A stretch of DNA of 64,000 nucleotides from Afifellaceae bacterium (GTDB lineage Bacteria > Pseudomonadota > Alphaproteobacteria > Rhizobiales > Afifellaceae). The stretch lies in the NCBI GenBank assembly GCA_028284625.1, contig JANQRH010000022.1, positions 1 through 64,000 of the forward strand, read 5' to 3'. The notes under the pieces are model-generated. The model ran no database searches. It was given only the letters and a program-made list of their open reading frames with translations, and was not told where the DNA came from. The position numbers and the translations under genes are program-made. Numbering within the stretch: position 1 is the first letter of the stretch; the number at the start of each line of letters is the position of its first letter. This document shows positions 1-8,716 of the stretch, piece after piece.

Positions 1-949
1 TCACCACAAAGCCGCTGGCGCCGCCGAACGTTTCGGTCACCGCGCCGCGACCGCCTTCAACGGCGGGGAAAGGAATGATGCCCAGCTGCTCGTTGGAGAG
101 GCCGCCGCTTGACGACGCAGCGCGCTGCGCGCCGAGGTCCCAATCGCCCATCAGGTGGAACACGGCGCCGCCGTCGCCCCACAGGCCTGTCGCCTGGTCG
201 TATTTGACGCCGAGATAGCCCTCTTGGAACGGTTCAAGCTCAATCAGCCGCAGATATTCCTGGCCGACGCGCACCCAATCCTCATTGTCAAAGCCGCCGT
301 TCTCCCCAAGTGACGACGCCAGGATGCCTTCACCGCCCATGATCCGCATCGCAAGCATCGAGTAGTAGAAGTGGAGCGTCCACTTATCCTGTCCGCCGAC
401 GATGATCGGCGTGATGCCGGCGTCCTTGACGGCCTTCACCTGAGCAAGGAAGTCATCCCACGTCCTGATCGCCGTGGGGTCGACGCCGGCCTTGGCTGCA
501 AGCTCTTTGTTGTACCAGATGGCGACATTCTGGGCGGCCTCCGGCGCGCCGTAGTTCTCGCCCTCATATGACAGGGCCGCCAGGCCGCCGGCGGAGGCCT
601 CCGCGCGCCAGTCATCGCCGATCATGCCGGTGATGGGACGTAGGAAGCCCTGCCGAGCCTGCTCGTAGAAGACGCCGCCACTCCAGGAGAAGAAGAGGTC
701 CGGGGCAGCGTCGGACTGAAGCAGCGTCGGCAGCTTCTGCTTGAAAGCTTCGTCCTCCATATATTCGATCTCAACCGTGACGCCGGGATTGGCGGCGTTG
801 TACTCGGCGACCGCCTCCGTATAGATCTGCTTCCACTCCGGGGAATCCCGGTTGATCGAAAGCACTTTCACTGTTGTTTCGGCGTTGGCGGCACCGGCGA
901 CCATGCCCGCCAGCAGGACTGCGCTGGCCATCCGTTTCATCGTGCTCAT
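1..949 (-). CDS. Extracellular sugar-binding protein of an ABC transporter (partial)
   Basis: Periplasmic solute-binding protein, family 1 type, which would deliver a sugar to an ABC importer. The gene runs off the left edge, so the C-terminus is missing; about 316 residues are visible. The N-terminus is a clear signal peptide (MSTMKRMASAVLLAG... ending ANA). It is followed by a typical SBP_bac_1 region with EYNAANPGVTVEIEYMED and APDLFFSWSGG, then a domain rich in W/G motifs. The ATG at 949 is preceded by GGAGG at ideal spacing. The LacI-type regulator lies 89 bp upstream on the same strand, so it probably controls this transporter. The substrate is unknown; permease genes are expected to the left. 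Confidence 0.85.
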   Translation of the reverse strand, partial: MSTMKRMASAVLLAGMVAGAANAETTVKVLSINRDSPEWKQIYTEAVAEYNAANPGVTVEIEYMEDEAFKQKLPTLLQSDAAPDLFFSWSGGVFYEQARQGFLRPITGMIGDDWRAEASAGGLAALSYEGENYGAPEAAQNVAIWYNKELAAKAGVDPTAIRTWDDFLAQVKAVKDAGITPIIVGGQDKWTLHFYYSMLAMRIMGGEGILASSLGENGGFDNEDWVRVGQEYLRLIELEPFQEGYLGVKYDQATGLWGDGGAVFHLMGDWDLGAQRAASSSGGLSNEQLGIIPFPAVEGGRGAVTETFGGASGFVV

Positions 950-1038
950 GACATTCCTCCTTTATTCAAAGTCAGGTAATGAGTTACGTGCCTCAGATTG
1001 TTTCAGCCTGCTCCACTTCTGCCCCAACCCGTCCTGAA

Positions 1039-2082
1039 TCAGGGCAGGTTGTCGCGCAGGAAGATGTCGGTTCGGATCTTCTCCTGGCTCTCGACGATCG
1101 GATGCCCGTCGGACAATGCCTTCAGCACGCGCACGGCGCTGCGCGCCTCATGTTCCGGACTTTGGTTGATAACCGCATCGATCTGACCCTGAATGAGCGC
1201 CTTTCGAACCGGCGGCGACAGCTCGTGTACGATAAGGACGGGGCGGCGTGCAGGATCGGTCTTCTCAAGGGCTCTGAGGATGCCGACATTGCCGGCGCTG
1301 GCGGAGTAGATGCCGGCGAGCGCGACATTCGCTTTGAGCATGTCGCGGGTGATCCGCTCCGTGACCTCGCGCACATCGTCGCTCTCCGCGACCGGCAGTA
1401 CGGTTAGGTGCGGATGTTCCGCCATCACGACCTGTTCGAAGCCGATGCGGCGCTCCACGTGATCGCGCATCTGCAGCGAGCCGATGATGATTCCGACCTT
1501 GGCCGGCTTTTTGGGGAGAAATCGGCCCATGAGGCTGCCCGCCACGCGCCCTGCGGCAACATTGTCGATGCCGACGAAGTGTTGGCGTTTGCTGTTTGAA
1601 GCATCCGTCACCAGGGTCACGACCGGCAGTCCTGCCTCGACTTTCTCGTCAATCGCCTCACGTATGCCCGGGGCGTCACTCGCCTTTATGGCGACGCCGT
1701 CCCAGGCATCGGGATCGATGGCCTCAATCTCGCTCGCCAGTGCGGCGGCGTCGGACATATCAACGTGCCGCACCACCACATTGATGTCGTCATGCGCAAA
1801 GGCATCGGGCGCGCCGCGCACCGCCCGCTCCAGGTTCTGGGCAAAGCCGCTGGCGCGGCTCGGTAGAACGAACAGCAGGCGGTAGCGTCGTTGCTTCGCC
1901 AGATTGGCTGCGTGGATGTTGCGCTTGAAGTCGAGCTCGCGGGCGGCTGTCATAACCCGTTCGCGGGTCTCATGGCGCACGCCGGCGCGGTTGTTCAGCA
2001 CACGGTCGACCGTCGCCAGGCTGACGCCAGCGGCCTCGGCGACATGGCTCGCCGTCACCTTCTTCAGGTGGAGGTCGTTCAT
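1039..2082 (-). CDS. LacI family transcriptional regulator
   Basis: A 347-residue sugar-responsive repressor. Residues ~8-55 form the LacI helix-turn-helix (VTASHVAEAAGVSLATVDRV, then LNNRAGVRHETRERV). The rest is a periplasmic-binding-protein-like ligand domain (TLVTDASNSKRQHFVGIDN near residue 160). The length matches the family. It lies directly upstream of and co-oriented with the sugar-binding protein gene, which is the usual place for a local regulator of sugar uptake. A perfect short palindrome lies 15 bp upstream of its start and may be its operator. The inducer cannot be told from the sequence. Confidence 0.9.
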   Translation of the reverse strand: MNDLHLKKVTASHVAEAAGVSLATVDRVLNNRAGVRHETRERVMTAARELDFKRNIHAANLAKQRRYRLLFVLPSRASGFAQNLERAVRGAPDAFAHDDINVVVRHVDMSDAAALASEIEAIDPDAWDGVAIKASDAPGIREAIDEKVEAGLPVVTLVTDASNSKRQHFVGIDNVAAGRVAGSLMGRFLPKKPAKVGIIIGSLQMRDHVERRIGFEQVVMAEHPHLTVLPVAESDDVREVTERITRDMLKANVALAGIYSASAGNVGILRALEKTDPARRPVLIVHELSPPVRKALIQGQIDAVINQSPEHEARSAVRVLKALSDGHPIVESQEKIRTDIFLRDNLP

Positions 2083-2097
2083 GACCGAGTGAATATA

Positions 2098-2110
2098 CTC
2101 AAAATTTGAG
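2098..2110. promoter_or_regulatory. Palindrome upstream of the LacI-type gene, candidate operator
   Basis: CTCAAAATTTGAG is a perfect inverted repeat about a central A, in the divergent region between the LacI-type gene (start 2082) and the YcaQ-like gene (start 2274). LacI-family proteins bind such symmetric sites and often autoregulate. A palindrome this short is expected by chance many times in 64 kb, so only its position supports the call. I did not find the same sequence before the transporter gene. Confidence 0.35.
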
Positions 2111-2273
2111 GTGCGTCAATCATTGGAGCAAAGCATAACGGTGGTTATCGGCTGCCGAGCGCCCGAACGCAGTTCCAACCTATCGCGGACATTGGAGACA
2201 GTGTCGAAGTGCTGTGGCGCGGTCATCGAAGCTGACATTGCTCTCTCGCTGCATTGTCGGCGATAGAGGCGGG

Positions 2274-3470
2274 ATGGCTCGCCCGTTTCTGGACAATCAA
2301 AGCGCCCGCCGCCTGTTTCTGGACCGGCACCTCTTGCTGCGTCCAGGATCGGGTCCCGGCAGGGGCAAGGATCTCGAAGGTGTGCTCGACGCACTCGGCT
2401 TCGTTCAGGTCGACAGCGTCAACACGCTCGCCCGTGCTCACGACCTGATCCTGTGGTCCCGCCGCGGACGGTACCGTCCTAAAGCCCTCGAAAACCTTGT
2501 TGCGCGCCGGCGCACGGCGTTCGAGCACTGGACGCACGACGCCGCGGTGATCCCGATGGCGTTCTATCCCATGTGGCGCAAGAAGTTCGAACGCGACGAA
2601 GCGCGCATGCGGTCGCGCTGGTCGGAGTCGCGTCGCCGAGGATGGGAAACCGAGATCGAACGGGTGCTGCGGTACATTGCGGACAATGGACCGGCCTCAT
2701 CGCTCGATGTCGGCGACGAGGAGCCAAAGGACTCATCGGGCTGGTGGGACTGGCATCCCTCCAAGACGGCGCTTGAGTTCCTGTGGCGGTCCGGCCGGCT
2801 GGCAATCTGCCATCGCCGTGGCTTCCGCAAGTACTACGATCTCGCCGAGCGTGTTATTCCCGCCGCTCAATGCAACCAGCGCTGCGATGACGACGAGATC
2901 GTCGACTGGGCGATGTCGGAGGCGCTTCGACGCCTTGGTTTCGGCACGAGTGGCGAACTTGCAGCGTTCTTCGAGATCGTCACGCGCGACGAAGCGAAAG
3001 CCTGGTGCGCCGCGGCGCTTTCCGATGGCCGCATCATTGAGGCGGAGATTGGCATGGCCGATGGATCGCGCCGGCGCAGTTTCACCACCGAGGCCGATCT
3101 CGACGGTGCAGCGTCCCTTCCGAAGCCGACGGGGCGCCTGCGCCTTCTGTCGCCGTTCGACCCCGTCTTGCGCGACCGTTCGCGCGCCGAGCGCCTGTTC
3201 GGCTTCCACTATCGGATCGAGATCTTCGTGCCCGAAGCCAGGCGCCGATACGGCTATTATGTGTTTCCGGTGCTGCAGGGCGATCGGCTGATCGGTCGCA
3301 TCGACGCCAAACGGATCGATGGCGCGCTTCTCGTCCAGGCCTTCTGGCCGGAAGCTGGCGTGCGGATGGGAAAGGCGCGCACCTCCGCTCTGAAATCGGA
3401 ACTCGAACGGGTCAGGCTCCTCGCCGGGGCACAGACCGTCGCGTTCGCCGAGGGTTGGATGCGCGGGTGA
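2274..3470 (+). CDS. YcaQ/AlkX-type winged-helix DNA glycosylase-like protein
   Basis: A 398-residue member of the HTH_42 family, whose E. coli member YcaQ (AlkX) unhooks DNA interstrand crosslinks. Visible signatures are GFVQVDSVNTLARAHDLILW, containing the Q-V-D triad that corresponds to the family's catalytic Q-x-D/Q motif, and EHWTHDAAVIPMAFYPMWR. The ATG at 2274 (MARPFLDN) was chosen because the family homology begins near it; an earlier in-frame start at 2214 would add 20 unconvincing residues. It is divergent from the LacI-type regulator and has no obvious operon partner. Function is by family only. Confidence 0.8.
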   Translation: MARPFLDNQSARRLFLDRHLLLRPGSGPGRGKDLEGVLDALGFVQVDSVNTLARAHDLILWSRRGRYRPKALENLVARRRTAFEHWTHDAAVIPMAFYPMWRKKFERDEARMRSRWSESRRRGWETEIERVLRYIADNGPASSLDVGDEEPKDSSGWWDWHPSKTALEFLWRSGRLAICHRRGFRKYYDLAERVIPAAQCNQRCDDDEIVDWAMSEALRRLGFGTSGELAAFFEIVTRDEAKAWCAAALSDGRIIEAEIGMADGSRRRSFTTEADLDGAASLPKPTGRLRLLSPFDPVLRDRSRAERLFGFHYRIEIFVPEARRRYGYYVFPVLQGDRLIGRIDAKRIDGALLVQAFWPEAGVRMGKARTSALKSELERVRLLAGAQTVAFAEGWMRG

Positions 3471-3610
3471 TACAAAGCCTGAGGATTGCTGGCCGCCTAT
3501 CGCGCCTGATCGCAAGCGGTTGAGCACCTCATGGAAGACTAGTCCAAGTGCTTTATGTGCTCGCTAGCTGGCGCGTCGCAAGCGAGCCCTGGAGGCGGAT
3601 GCGTCGTCCG

Positions 3611-4015
3611 TTAGCCTTTTGACTCGCTGATCTCAAAGAGATGCCCATCGGAATCGCGGAAGAAACATCGGATCTCGGTCTCCCGCTCGACTGGTGGCGT
3701 CAGAAACGCAGCTCCCCGTTCGCTGAGTGTTTTGTAAGCGGCGCGACAATCAGGAACGCGGATGGTCATGGCATGTGCGATCCGGTCTGGGTCGACAGGC
3801 GGCTCGAACGTGACGCCTGGTTTGTCGGGAGTTGGCCCGCCCGGCGTGACCAGCAACAGCCAGCTGTCAAGGAAGCTCAGCACGCAGGACGTGCCGCCAT
3901 ATTCTCGAAAGATCGTTGCGCCAAGCACTTTGTCGTAGAAGTCTCGCGCCCTAGCGAGGTCCGAAACGACCAGGATGTGAGTTATTGCCATTCCATCGGC
4001 TGGGAACCCAGGCAT
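3611..4015 (-). CDS. VOC (glyoxalase/bleomycin-resistance) family protein
   Basis: A 134-residue single-domain VOC protein with the paired beta-alpha-beta-beta-beta modules. Strand one carries ITHILVVSDLARARDFYDKV and the C-terminus has CFFRDSDGHLFEISE, where the final Glu is the usual metal ligand. The start at 4015 has GGAG about 10 bases upstream (AAAGGAGACCAAG). A longer reading to 4237 would run through sequence opposite the integrase remnant and is rejected. The substrate is unknown; such proteins include lyases, dioxygenases and resistance proteins. It sits just outside the island's left end. Confidence 0.8.
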   Translation of the reverse strand: MPGFPADGMAITHILVVSDLARARDFYDKVLGATIFREYGGTSCVLSFLDSWLLLVTPGGPTPDKPGVTFEPPVDPDRIAHAMTIRVPDCRAAYKTLSERGAAFLTPPVERETEIRCFFRDSDGHLFEISESKG

Positions 4016-4124
4016 CTTGGTCTCCTTTTTTCGAGAGGAGCGTCTGAAGGCATAGAAGGAGGAATGTTGGACCGCAAGGCGGCCGAGGCCGAGCTGGCAG
4101 AGTTGCCGTGGCGGGAATCGTGCC

Positions 4125-4403
4125 GTGAAACTTCCGCTCGCGCCACGCCGCGACCCCAGCGCGGTCTCACTCTTGGCGGAGGCTGGCGCGACGGTCCCAC
4201 AGATCGCAGCGATCACTGGACGCACACTGGAATCCATCGCGCGTACTCTCGAAAGATATCGGGCCCGGACACGCGCTCTCTCGGAGGAAGGGAGCTACGC
4301 AGTCGAGAACGCCAAGGAAACAAGTTTTGCAAACCGCCTGCAAACCACGGCGGTCCGGCCCGCCGGTCCCGCTAGGGAAAGATCTAAAATCTCAGTGATA
4401 TAG
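4125..4403 (+). pseudogene. C-terminal remnant of a tyrosine integrase
   Basis: The reading frame holds the tail of a phage-type integrase: LLAEAGATVPQIAAITGRTL, then ESIARTLERYRARTRALSEE, then ENAKETSFANRLQT. These match the last helix, nucleophile-Tyr region and basic tail seen in P4-like/XerD-like integrases of alphaproteobacteria. The catalytic R...HxxR part is absent and the first ~12 residues look unrelated, so it is a fragment. It ends one base before the left copy of the tRNA-derived direct repeat, outside the island. I infer an older element once used the same tRNA-Arg site. Confidence 0.6.
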
Positions 4404-4404
4404 C

Positions 4405-4453
4405 TGGCGCGCCGGAGAGGATTCGAACCCCTGACCACCAGATTCGTAGTCTG
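4405..4453 (-). repeat. Left attachment-site repeat (truncated tRNA-Arg 3' part)
   Basis: This segment repeats 48 of 49 bases of 38759-38807. It corresponds on the minus strand to the anticodon stem-loop, variable and T arms and acceptor 3' strand of tRNA-Arg(ACG), plus a few bases beyond. Sequence beyond 4453 diverges from the tRNA, so this copy cannot make a tRNA. Duplication of the tRNA 3' end is the standard result of integrase-mediated insertion. Confidence 0.9.
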
Positions 4454-4568
4454 AACGTCTCCCGTTTTCAGCGTGTTTCGGTTCGTTGCACACCATTTGT
4501 TTTCTCTTTATATCTCATATAGATAACGTTTCAGCTCATATCTACCTGTTTCAAGCAGTTGCTGTATT

Positions 4569-4587
4569 TGTGACCTCAGTGTGACCT
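4569..4587 (+). promoter_or_regulatory. Paired TGTGACCT arm-type sites, left end
   Basis: Two direct copies of TGTGACCT start at 4569 and 4580, one helical turn (11 bp) apart, just upstream of the integrase start. The same pair, with the same orientation and spacing, occurs at the right end (38693 and 38704). Arm-type binding sites of tyrosine integrases have this character; binding is an inference. Confidence 0.6.
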
Positions 4588-4606
4588 GACGGAGCCGTTT
4601 CAAACC

Positions 4607-5885
4607 ATGCCAAGCGTGAAGCTCACCGATGCCTTTGTGCGCGGAGCCACTGCCATCGGCGGCCGGACGACAGAGTATCGGGACCAGAAGACCCCTGCCC
4701 TGGCGCTTCGAGTTTCTGCTGGCCGATCGAAGTCCTGGACTATGCGCTATAGAACAAACGACGGCGTGCAACGGCGCTACACAATTGGCCCCTACCCCGC
4801 GATAACACTGTCCCTCGCCCGTGAACGAGCCCTTGCAATCCTGGCCGAGGCTAGTGGCGGTGGCGATCCGGCGAGGGACAAGAAGACGGCCAAAGAGCTG
4901 AAGCGCGTGCCGCCTGCCTTCACACTGTTGGCGATCTCGCAGAACGCTATTTCGCCGACGCTAGAAAAGACCGGCACAGACCAAAGGGAAAGCCCAAACG
5001 CGCCAGCACGCTCAGCAGCGAGAAGCACTACTATGATCGCCTTGTCGCGCCGATATTCGGTCGCACACCGATCTCTAGCCTGCCCGCGCCGACATCCAGG
5101 CCTTCGTCAACCGGATCGCCGACGAGCACGCCCGCTCATCCGCCAAACAGTGCCTGACGGTTCTCCGCCAGCTCTATGCCTACGCCGTGTGGCAAGAAAT
5201 CGTCCCTACCAATCCCTGTATCTTCGTCGAGGGGCCGGTTTTCGCCGCCCGTGACCGTGTGCTTTCCGACGACGAAGTGCGCGCCATTTGGCAGGCCTGT
5301 GCGGCACCGGAGAGTGTATCAGACCTCACCATGTCCCAAGCCACCGGCATCGCGATCCAACTCGCTCTGGTCACGCTTCAAAGGCGTGGCGAGGTCGCGC
5401 ACATGCATAGGGACGAAATCGACCTCAAGAACCGCCTTTGGACGATCCCGGCAGAGCGAACCAAGAACAAGCGGGTGCACGTCGTGCCGCTCTCCAATGA
5501 GGCAATCACGCTCATTAGCGAGGCTCTGCAGGTAGCGGCACCTGCGGCCGACACCCCTCACGAGGGATATCTGTTCCCGTCACTACAAAAGCCGGGCTTG
5601 CCAATCGAGGCGCGGGCACTGACGCGCGCTTTCAGGCGCATCGCAGAGACGTTGGGGCTTCAAGATGTCCGCATTCACGATCTGCGGCGAACCGGTGCGA
5701 CCCACATGACCAGCGAGCAACTCGGCATCTCTCGCTTTGTCGTCTCGCAGGTTCTTAACCACGCTAGCGACACCGGCGGCGCCCCGGCGGTGACCGCTGT
5801 GTATGATCGGAACGCACACTTGCAGGAGAAGAGAGGCGCCCTTGAGGAATGGGCAAGCCACCTTGTTGGAACTTTGGCGAAGTAA
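4607..5885 (+). pseudogene. Tyrosine integrase of the island, two frameshifts
   Basis: Translated across frames this is a ~425-residue P4-type integrase. It has an N-terminal arm-binding domain (PALALRVSAGRSKSWTMRYR), a core-binding domain (ERYFADARKDRHRPKGKPKR), and a catalytic domain with QRRGEVAHM, HDLRRTGATHM and final AVYDRNAHLQ carrying the Tyr. The frame shifts once near 4915, after KRVPP, and again at 5083-5090; each is equivalent to loss of one base. Catalytic motifs are intact, so decay may be recent, or the indels could be sequencing errors. It lies just inside the left att repeat and reads into the island. Confidence 0.85.
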
Positions 5886-6229
5886 GCTCCGCGCTGAGCC
5901 ACGGAGCCTTGCCAATTCATCCCCACAGGATCGGCTTGACGGTGCAATTGAACTGGGCGCGTTCGACGGGTCGAGGTCCGCGTGCGCGAACGTCGACGTT
6001 CGGCTGACTTATTTGGGGACAGGTCCGGCTGTAAAAGAAGGTTTAGCCGTGCGCTAAGGTCTTGCTCAGGGAGGAGACCCGTCCGTTAATGTGCTGTTTA
6101 GGCATGGCCTACACAACTTGCGACGATTACATCGGCTTTTGTTGAGCTTGCAAGTCGGCTCGATGGAGAAGCGGGAGACGCTCGAATGTCGTGTGGGCTG
6201 GTCACAAGCATAACGCAAGGCGGAACGCG
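5886..6229. other. Intergenic region with a 16-bp palindrome
   Basis: No convincing gene. At 5987-6002 there is a perfect 16-bp palindrome, CGAACGTCGACGTTCG. About one such palindrome is expected by chance in a window of this size, so it is only a weak regulatory candidate for the metallophosphoesterase gene downstream. Confidence 0.4.
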
Positions 6230-7246
6230 ATGTCTTTGATGGCCGAACCGCTAGCCCACGCTGCGCAGCACCACGCGCGTGAGCTTTCAGTGTGTCTTGA
6301 GGCAGACGCCCCTGCACTGGAGGCCCTGGAGGCGCGTCTCGGACGTGCTTACATCCAGCAGCGGCTCGGGATCGAGCGCGGCATTGAATCCCGCAGGCTA
6401 CGCATGGGCACGGGAGCGCCGGTGCACGAGAGCTTATTCTCACTGGCAGGACTGATTCGCGCCGGCCTGCGTTTGTCTGGTCTTCTCGAACGGGGCCGTC
6501 GCAATGCGCTTACAATCGAATTGCGCGAGCATGTCGTCCCCGTCGCTCACCTTCCCAAAGCGTTTGACGGTTTCACGTTGTTGCAGCTTTCTGATCTTCA
6601 CTTCGATACAGACGCGCAGTTTCCTGACGTTCTTGCAGAGCGCATTCGGCCGCTTTCTTACGACCTCTGCGTCCTTACCGGGGATTATCGCGAAGAAAAG
6701 TCTGGACCAAGTGACGCGGCGTTGGATCACTTAAGGCGATTGCGCAACGAAATCCGAGGGCCCTGTTACGCAGTGCTGGGAAACCATGACTCGATCCGCA
6801 TGGTGCCTGCAATGGAGGCGATGGGTTACGGGCTGCTGCTCAACGAGAACACGCCGATCCGGCGCCACGGAGAGGTCATCTTCATTGCGGGGATCGAAGA
6901 CGCCCGCTTCTTTCGTCTGGAGGACTATCAGCGCGCCGCTGATGATATTCCAGAGGACGCAGTTTCGATCCTCCTGTCACATACACCGGAAGCATACCGG
7001 CGGGCGGCGGACGTGGGTTTTGATCTGATGCTTTGCGGACACACGCATGGCGGTCAGCTTTGCCTTCCAGGTGGCATCCCTGTCGTCACGTTTGCGGACA
7101 GCCCGCGCGCTTTTGCAAAGGGATCTTGGCGCTATCGTGATATGTTTGGATATACGTCAAAGGGCACCGGAACGTGTCTTGTCGATGTGCGCCTGAACTG
7201 TTTGCCGGAGGTCACTTTGCATAGACTTGAGCGTGCGAATACCTAG
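6230..7246 (+). CDS. Calcineurin-like metallophosphoesterase
   Basis: A 338-residue phosphoesterase with the full two-metal motif set: SDLHFD (D-x-H), LTGDYREE (GD), LGNHDS (GNHD), LLSHTPEA (H) and CGHTHGGQL (GHTH). The arrangement is that of the YaeI/LpxG-like metallophosphoesterases that act on membrane-associated phosphoesters. There is a ~95-residue N-terminal region before the catalytic domain with no clear transmembrane helix. The ATG at 6230 was preferred; an in-frame GTG at 6191 would add 13 residues. It is island cargo just inside the integrase. Whether it serves the polysaccharide pathway, for example by cleaving a lipid pyrophosphate, is unknown. Confidence 0.8.
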   Translation: MSLMAEPLAHAAQHHARELSVCLEADAPALEALEARLGRAYIQQRLGIERGIESRRLRMGTGAPVHESLFSLAGLIRAGLRLSGLLERGRRNALTIELREHVVPVAHLPKAFDGFTLLQLSDLHFDTDAQFPDVLAERIRPLSYDLCVLTGDYREEKSGPSDAALDHLRRLRNEIRGPCYAVLGNHDSIRMVPAMEAMGYGLLLNENTPIRRHGEVIFIAGIEDARFFRLEDYQRAADDIPEDAVSILLSHTPEAYRRAADVGFDLMLCGHTHGGQLCLPGGIPVVTFADSPRAFAKGSWRYRDMFGYTSKGTGTCLVDVRLNCLPEVTLHRLERANT

Positions 7247-7722
7247 TTTCGAGTGTGCTACGCAGTAGTCGTCGCAACTCGAAGGATCGCGCGGGCGACG
7301 GCGCCTTTGCTTTGTTTGGTCGAGCTGACGTGGACGTCATAGGTCGAAGATAGAAGCGCCCCTTTAGGCGCGTGGAGGAACCGCTGTTTCCGAACTTCGG
7401 CGCACCTTGACTCATCGTACGCGACAATTGACGTTACCGATCTCCGGAGGTCGGGCGTGCAGTCCGGCTCCGAGTATCGGCGCCAAAGGTGCGCCCGGTA
7501 GCCTTGGGCCACGGAATGATGTTGTGCCTTTCGTCGGGCCGACTTTTTCCTGCGCTTACGAAGCTGGTGCCCGGTTTCCGCTTTCGCCTGTCGAGCATTA
7601 CAAGGGCAAGCGAAGTCGCACACCGTCCTAATCAAGCACTTAAGGCTTACTGAAGTCGCTCGTGGCTGCCCTTGGCGTTTCCGGCTGTAGCGTGGCACTT
7701 TCCTAGGACGATGCTCTTCCTG
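7247..7722. other. Gap without recognisable gene
   Basis: Lies between the metallophosphoesterase and the converging Flp pilin gene. Short open frames on both strands have no recognisable domains, no good ribosome sites and unfavourable composition. I see no RNA gene or repeat. Confidence 0.4.
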
Positions 7723-7887
7723 CTACTGCAGCTGCGTCGCGATTTCGTTGAACTTGCCGGTCAAGTTCGTACCGATGGTCGCCAGCACGCCGATAATGAC
7801 CACGGAAACCAAGGCAGCGATGAGGCCATATTCAATGGCTGTAGCGCCGCCTTCGTCCAGCGCATACCGGATGATGAACTGTTTCAT
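7723..7887 (-). CDS. Flp/Fap-type IVb pilin
   Basis: A 54-residue pilin precursor. The segment GGATAIEYGLIAALVSVVII shows the Flp signature: prepilin cleavage after Gly, then a hydrophobic helix with Glu at position 5 followed by Tyr. The leader is MKQFIIRYALDEGG. The ATG at 7887 has AGGAG at good spacing; a longer frame to 7938 is not needed. No tad/cpa secretion or prepilin peptidase gene is in the window, so the machinery would have to come from elsewhere in the genome. An orphan pilin inside an exopolysaccharide island is unusual. Confidence 0.88.
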   Translation of the reverse strand: MKQFIIRYALDEGGATAIEYGLIAALVSVVIIGVLATIGTNLTGKFNEIATQLQ

Positions 7888-8216
7888 AAGTGGAGCTCCT
7901 ACTGAGTTCGACGGGCATGCCGACAGAACATTGCCCACGCAGTGGCAATCATCGGTGGAAAAGCTTACATTTCTGCTAAAAGTTGAAGAGAAGCAGCCGC
8001 AGTGGATGTGGAAATCGCCCCTAGCCGAAAGAGCGGCGCGGCATACACTGTTGGTGGGCTTGCCTTTGCTGTTCTGTGCTTCCTTGCACGGATGTCAGTG
8101 CCTCCGCCATTTTGCTGGGCACACTGATATTGGGGCGCACTGTGGACACACAGCTTTGCCGACAACTGGCACAGCGATCCGTGTTTTCCGGCTCAGATAC
8201 GGCTTGACGCGCTGAG
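7888..8216. other. Gap upstream of the Flp pilin
   Basis: Contains the pilin promoter region on the minus strand and otherwise only short frames without recognisable features. No repeat or RNA gene seen. Confidence 0.35.
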
Positions 8217-8477
8217 ATGCTCGCCGGTCAGATAACGGTTCGGCAATCTGTGGCCGAATTGGGGTTTCTGATCGCTGGATTGGCGCTAGCGCTATTGCTG
8301 TCGGAATATTGGCCAGCACTGGCCATCGTTGTGGCGGCGGCCTTGAGTACTGGAGCCATGCTTGCTGTGTGGCGCGAAAGCCAAGCAGCCGTCCGACTTC
8401 ACAAGCAGCCGGAGGCCGATGAAAGCTCGGATGGACAGAGTGACCAAGTCGATATTACGCGTTCAGCCACCGCCTGA
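8217..8477 (+). CDS. Possible small membrane protein
   Basis: An 86-residue frame with two hydrophobic stretches (LGFLIAGLALALLL and WPALAIVVAAALSTGAML) and a charged C-terminal tail. No family recognised and no strong ribosome site, so it could be a chance frame. If real it would be an inner-membrane protein of two helices. Confidence 0.35.
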   Translation: MLAGQITVRQSVAELGFLIAGLALALLLSEYWPALAIVVAAALSTGAMLAVWRESQAAVRLHKQPEADESSDGQSDQVDITRSATA

Positions 8478-8716
8478 CGATCGGTTCCGGTTTAAGTGGA
8501 AGACGAGCACGGCAAAGCGATTTGCGAGGTCTGTCTTCGCAGCCACGGGCAAGAACGGTCGCATTGGAGGCAGCTCAGAAGCTCGCTCGGCTCTTGATCA
8601 GGCGCTTAAAGCCAGAATAGACGTGAATCTCCGCGACCGGCCATGGGTCTTCGCCGCTCGTTCTAATGAAGGCGCCTGCTAGCGGACGGGTCAGCCAGAT
8701 GCGCACTCGCCTGGCG

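Noticed and set aside
1878-1889. Second ops-like 11/12 match
   Set aside because: It lies inside the coding sequence of the LacI-type regulator with no antitermination context; taken as chance, and used to temper the call at 19459.
5987-6002. 16-bp perfect palindrome as an operator
   Set aside because: About one such palindrome is expected by chance in 64 kb and nothing else supports binding, so it is only noted in the gap description.
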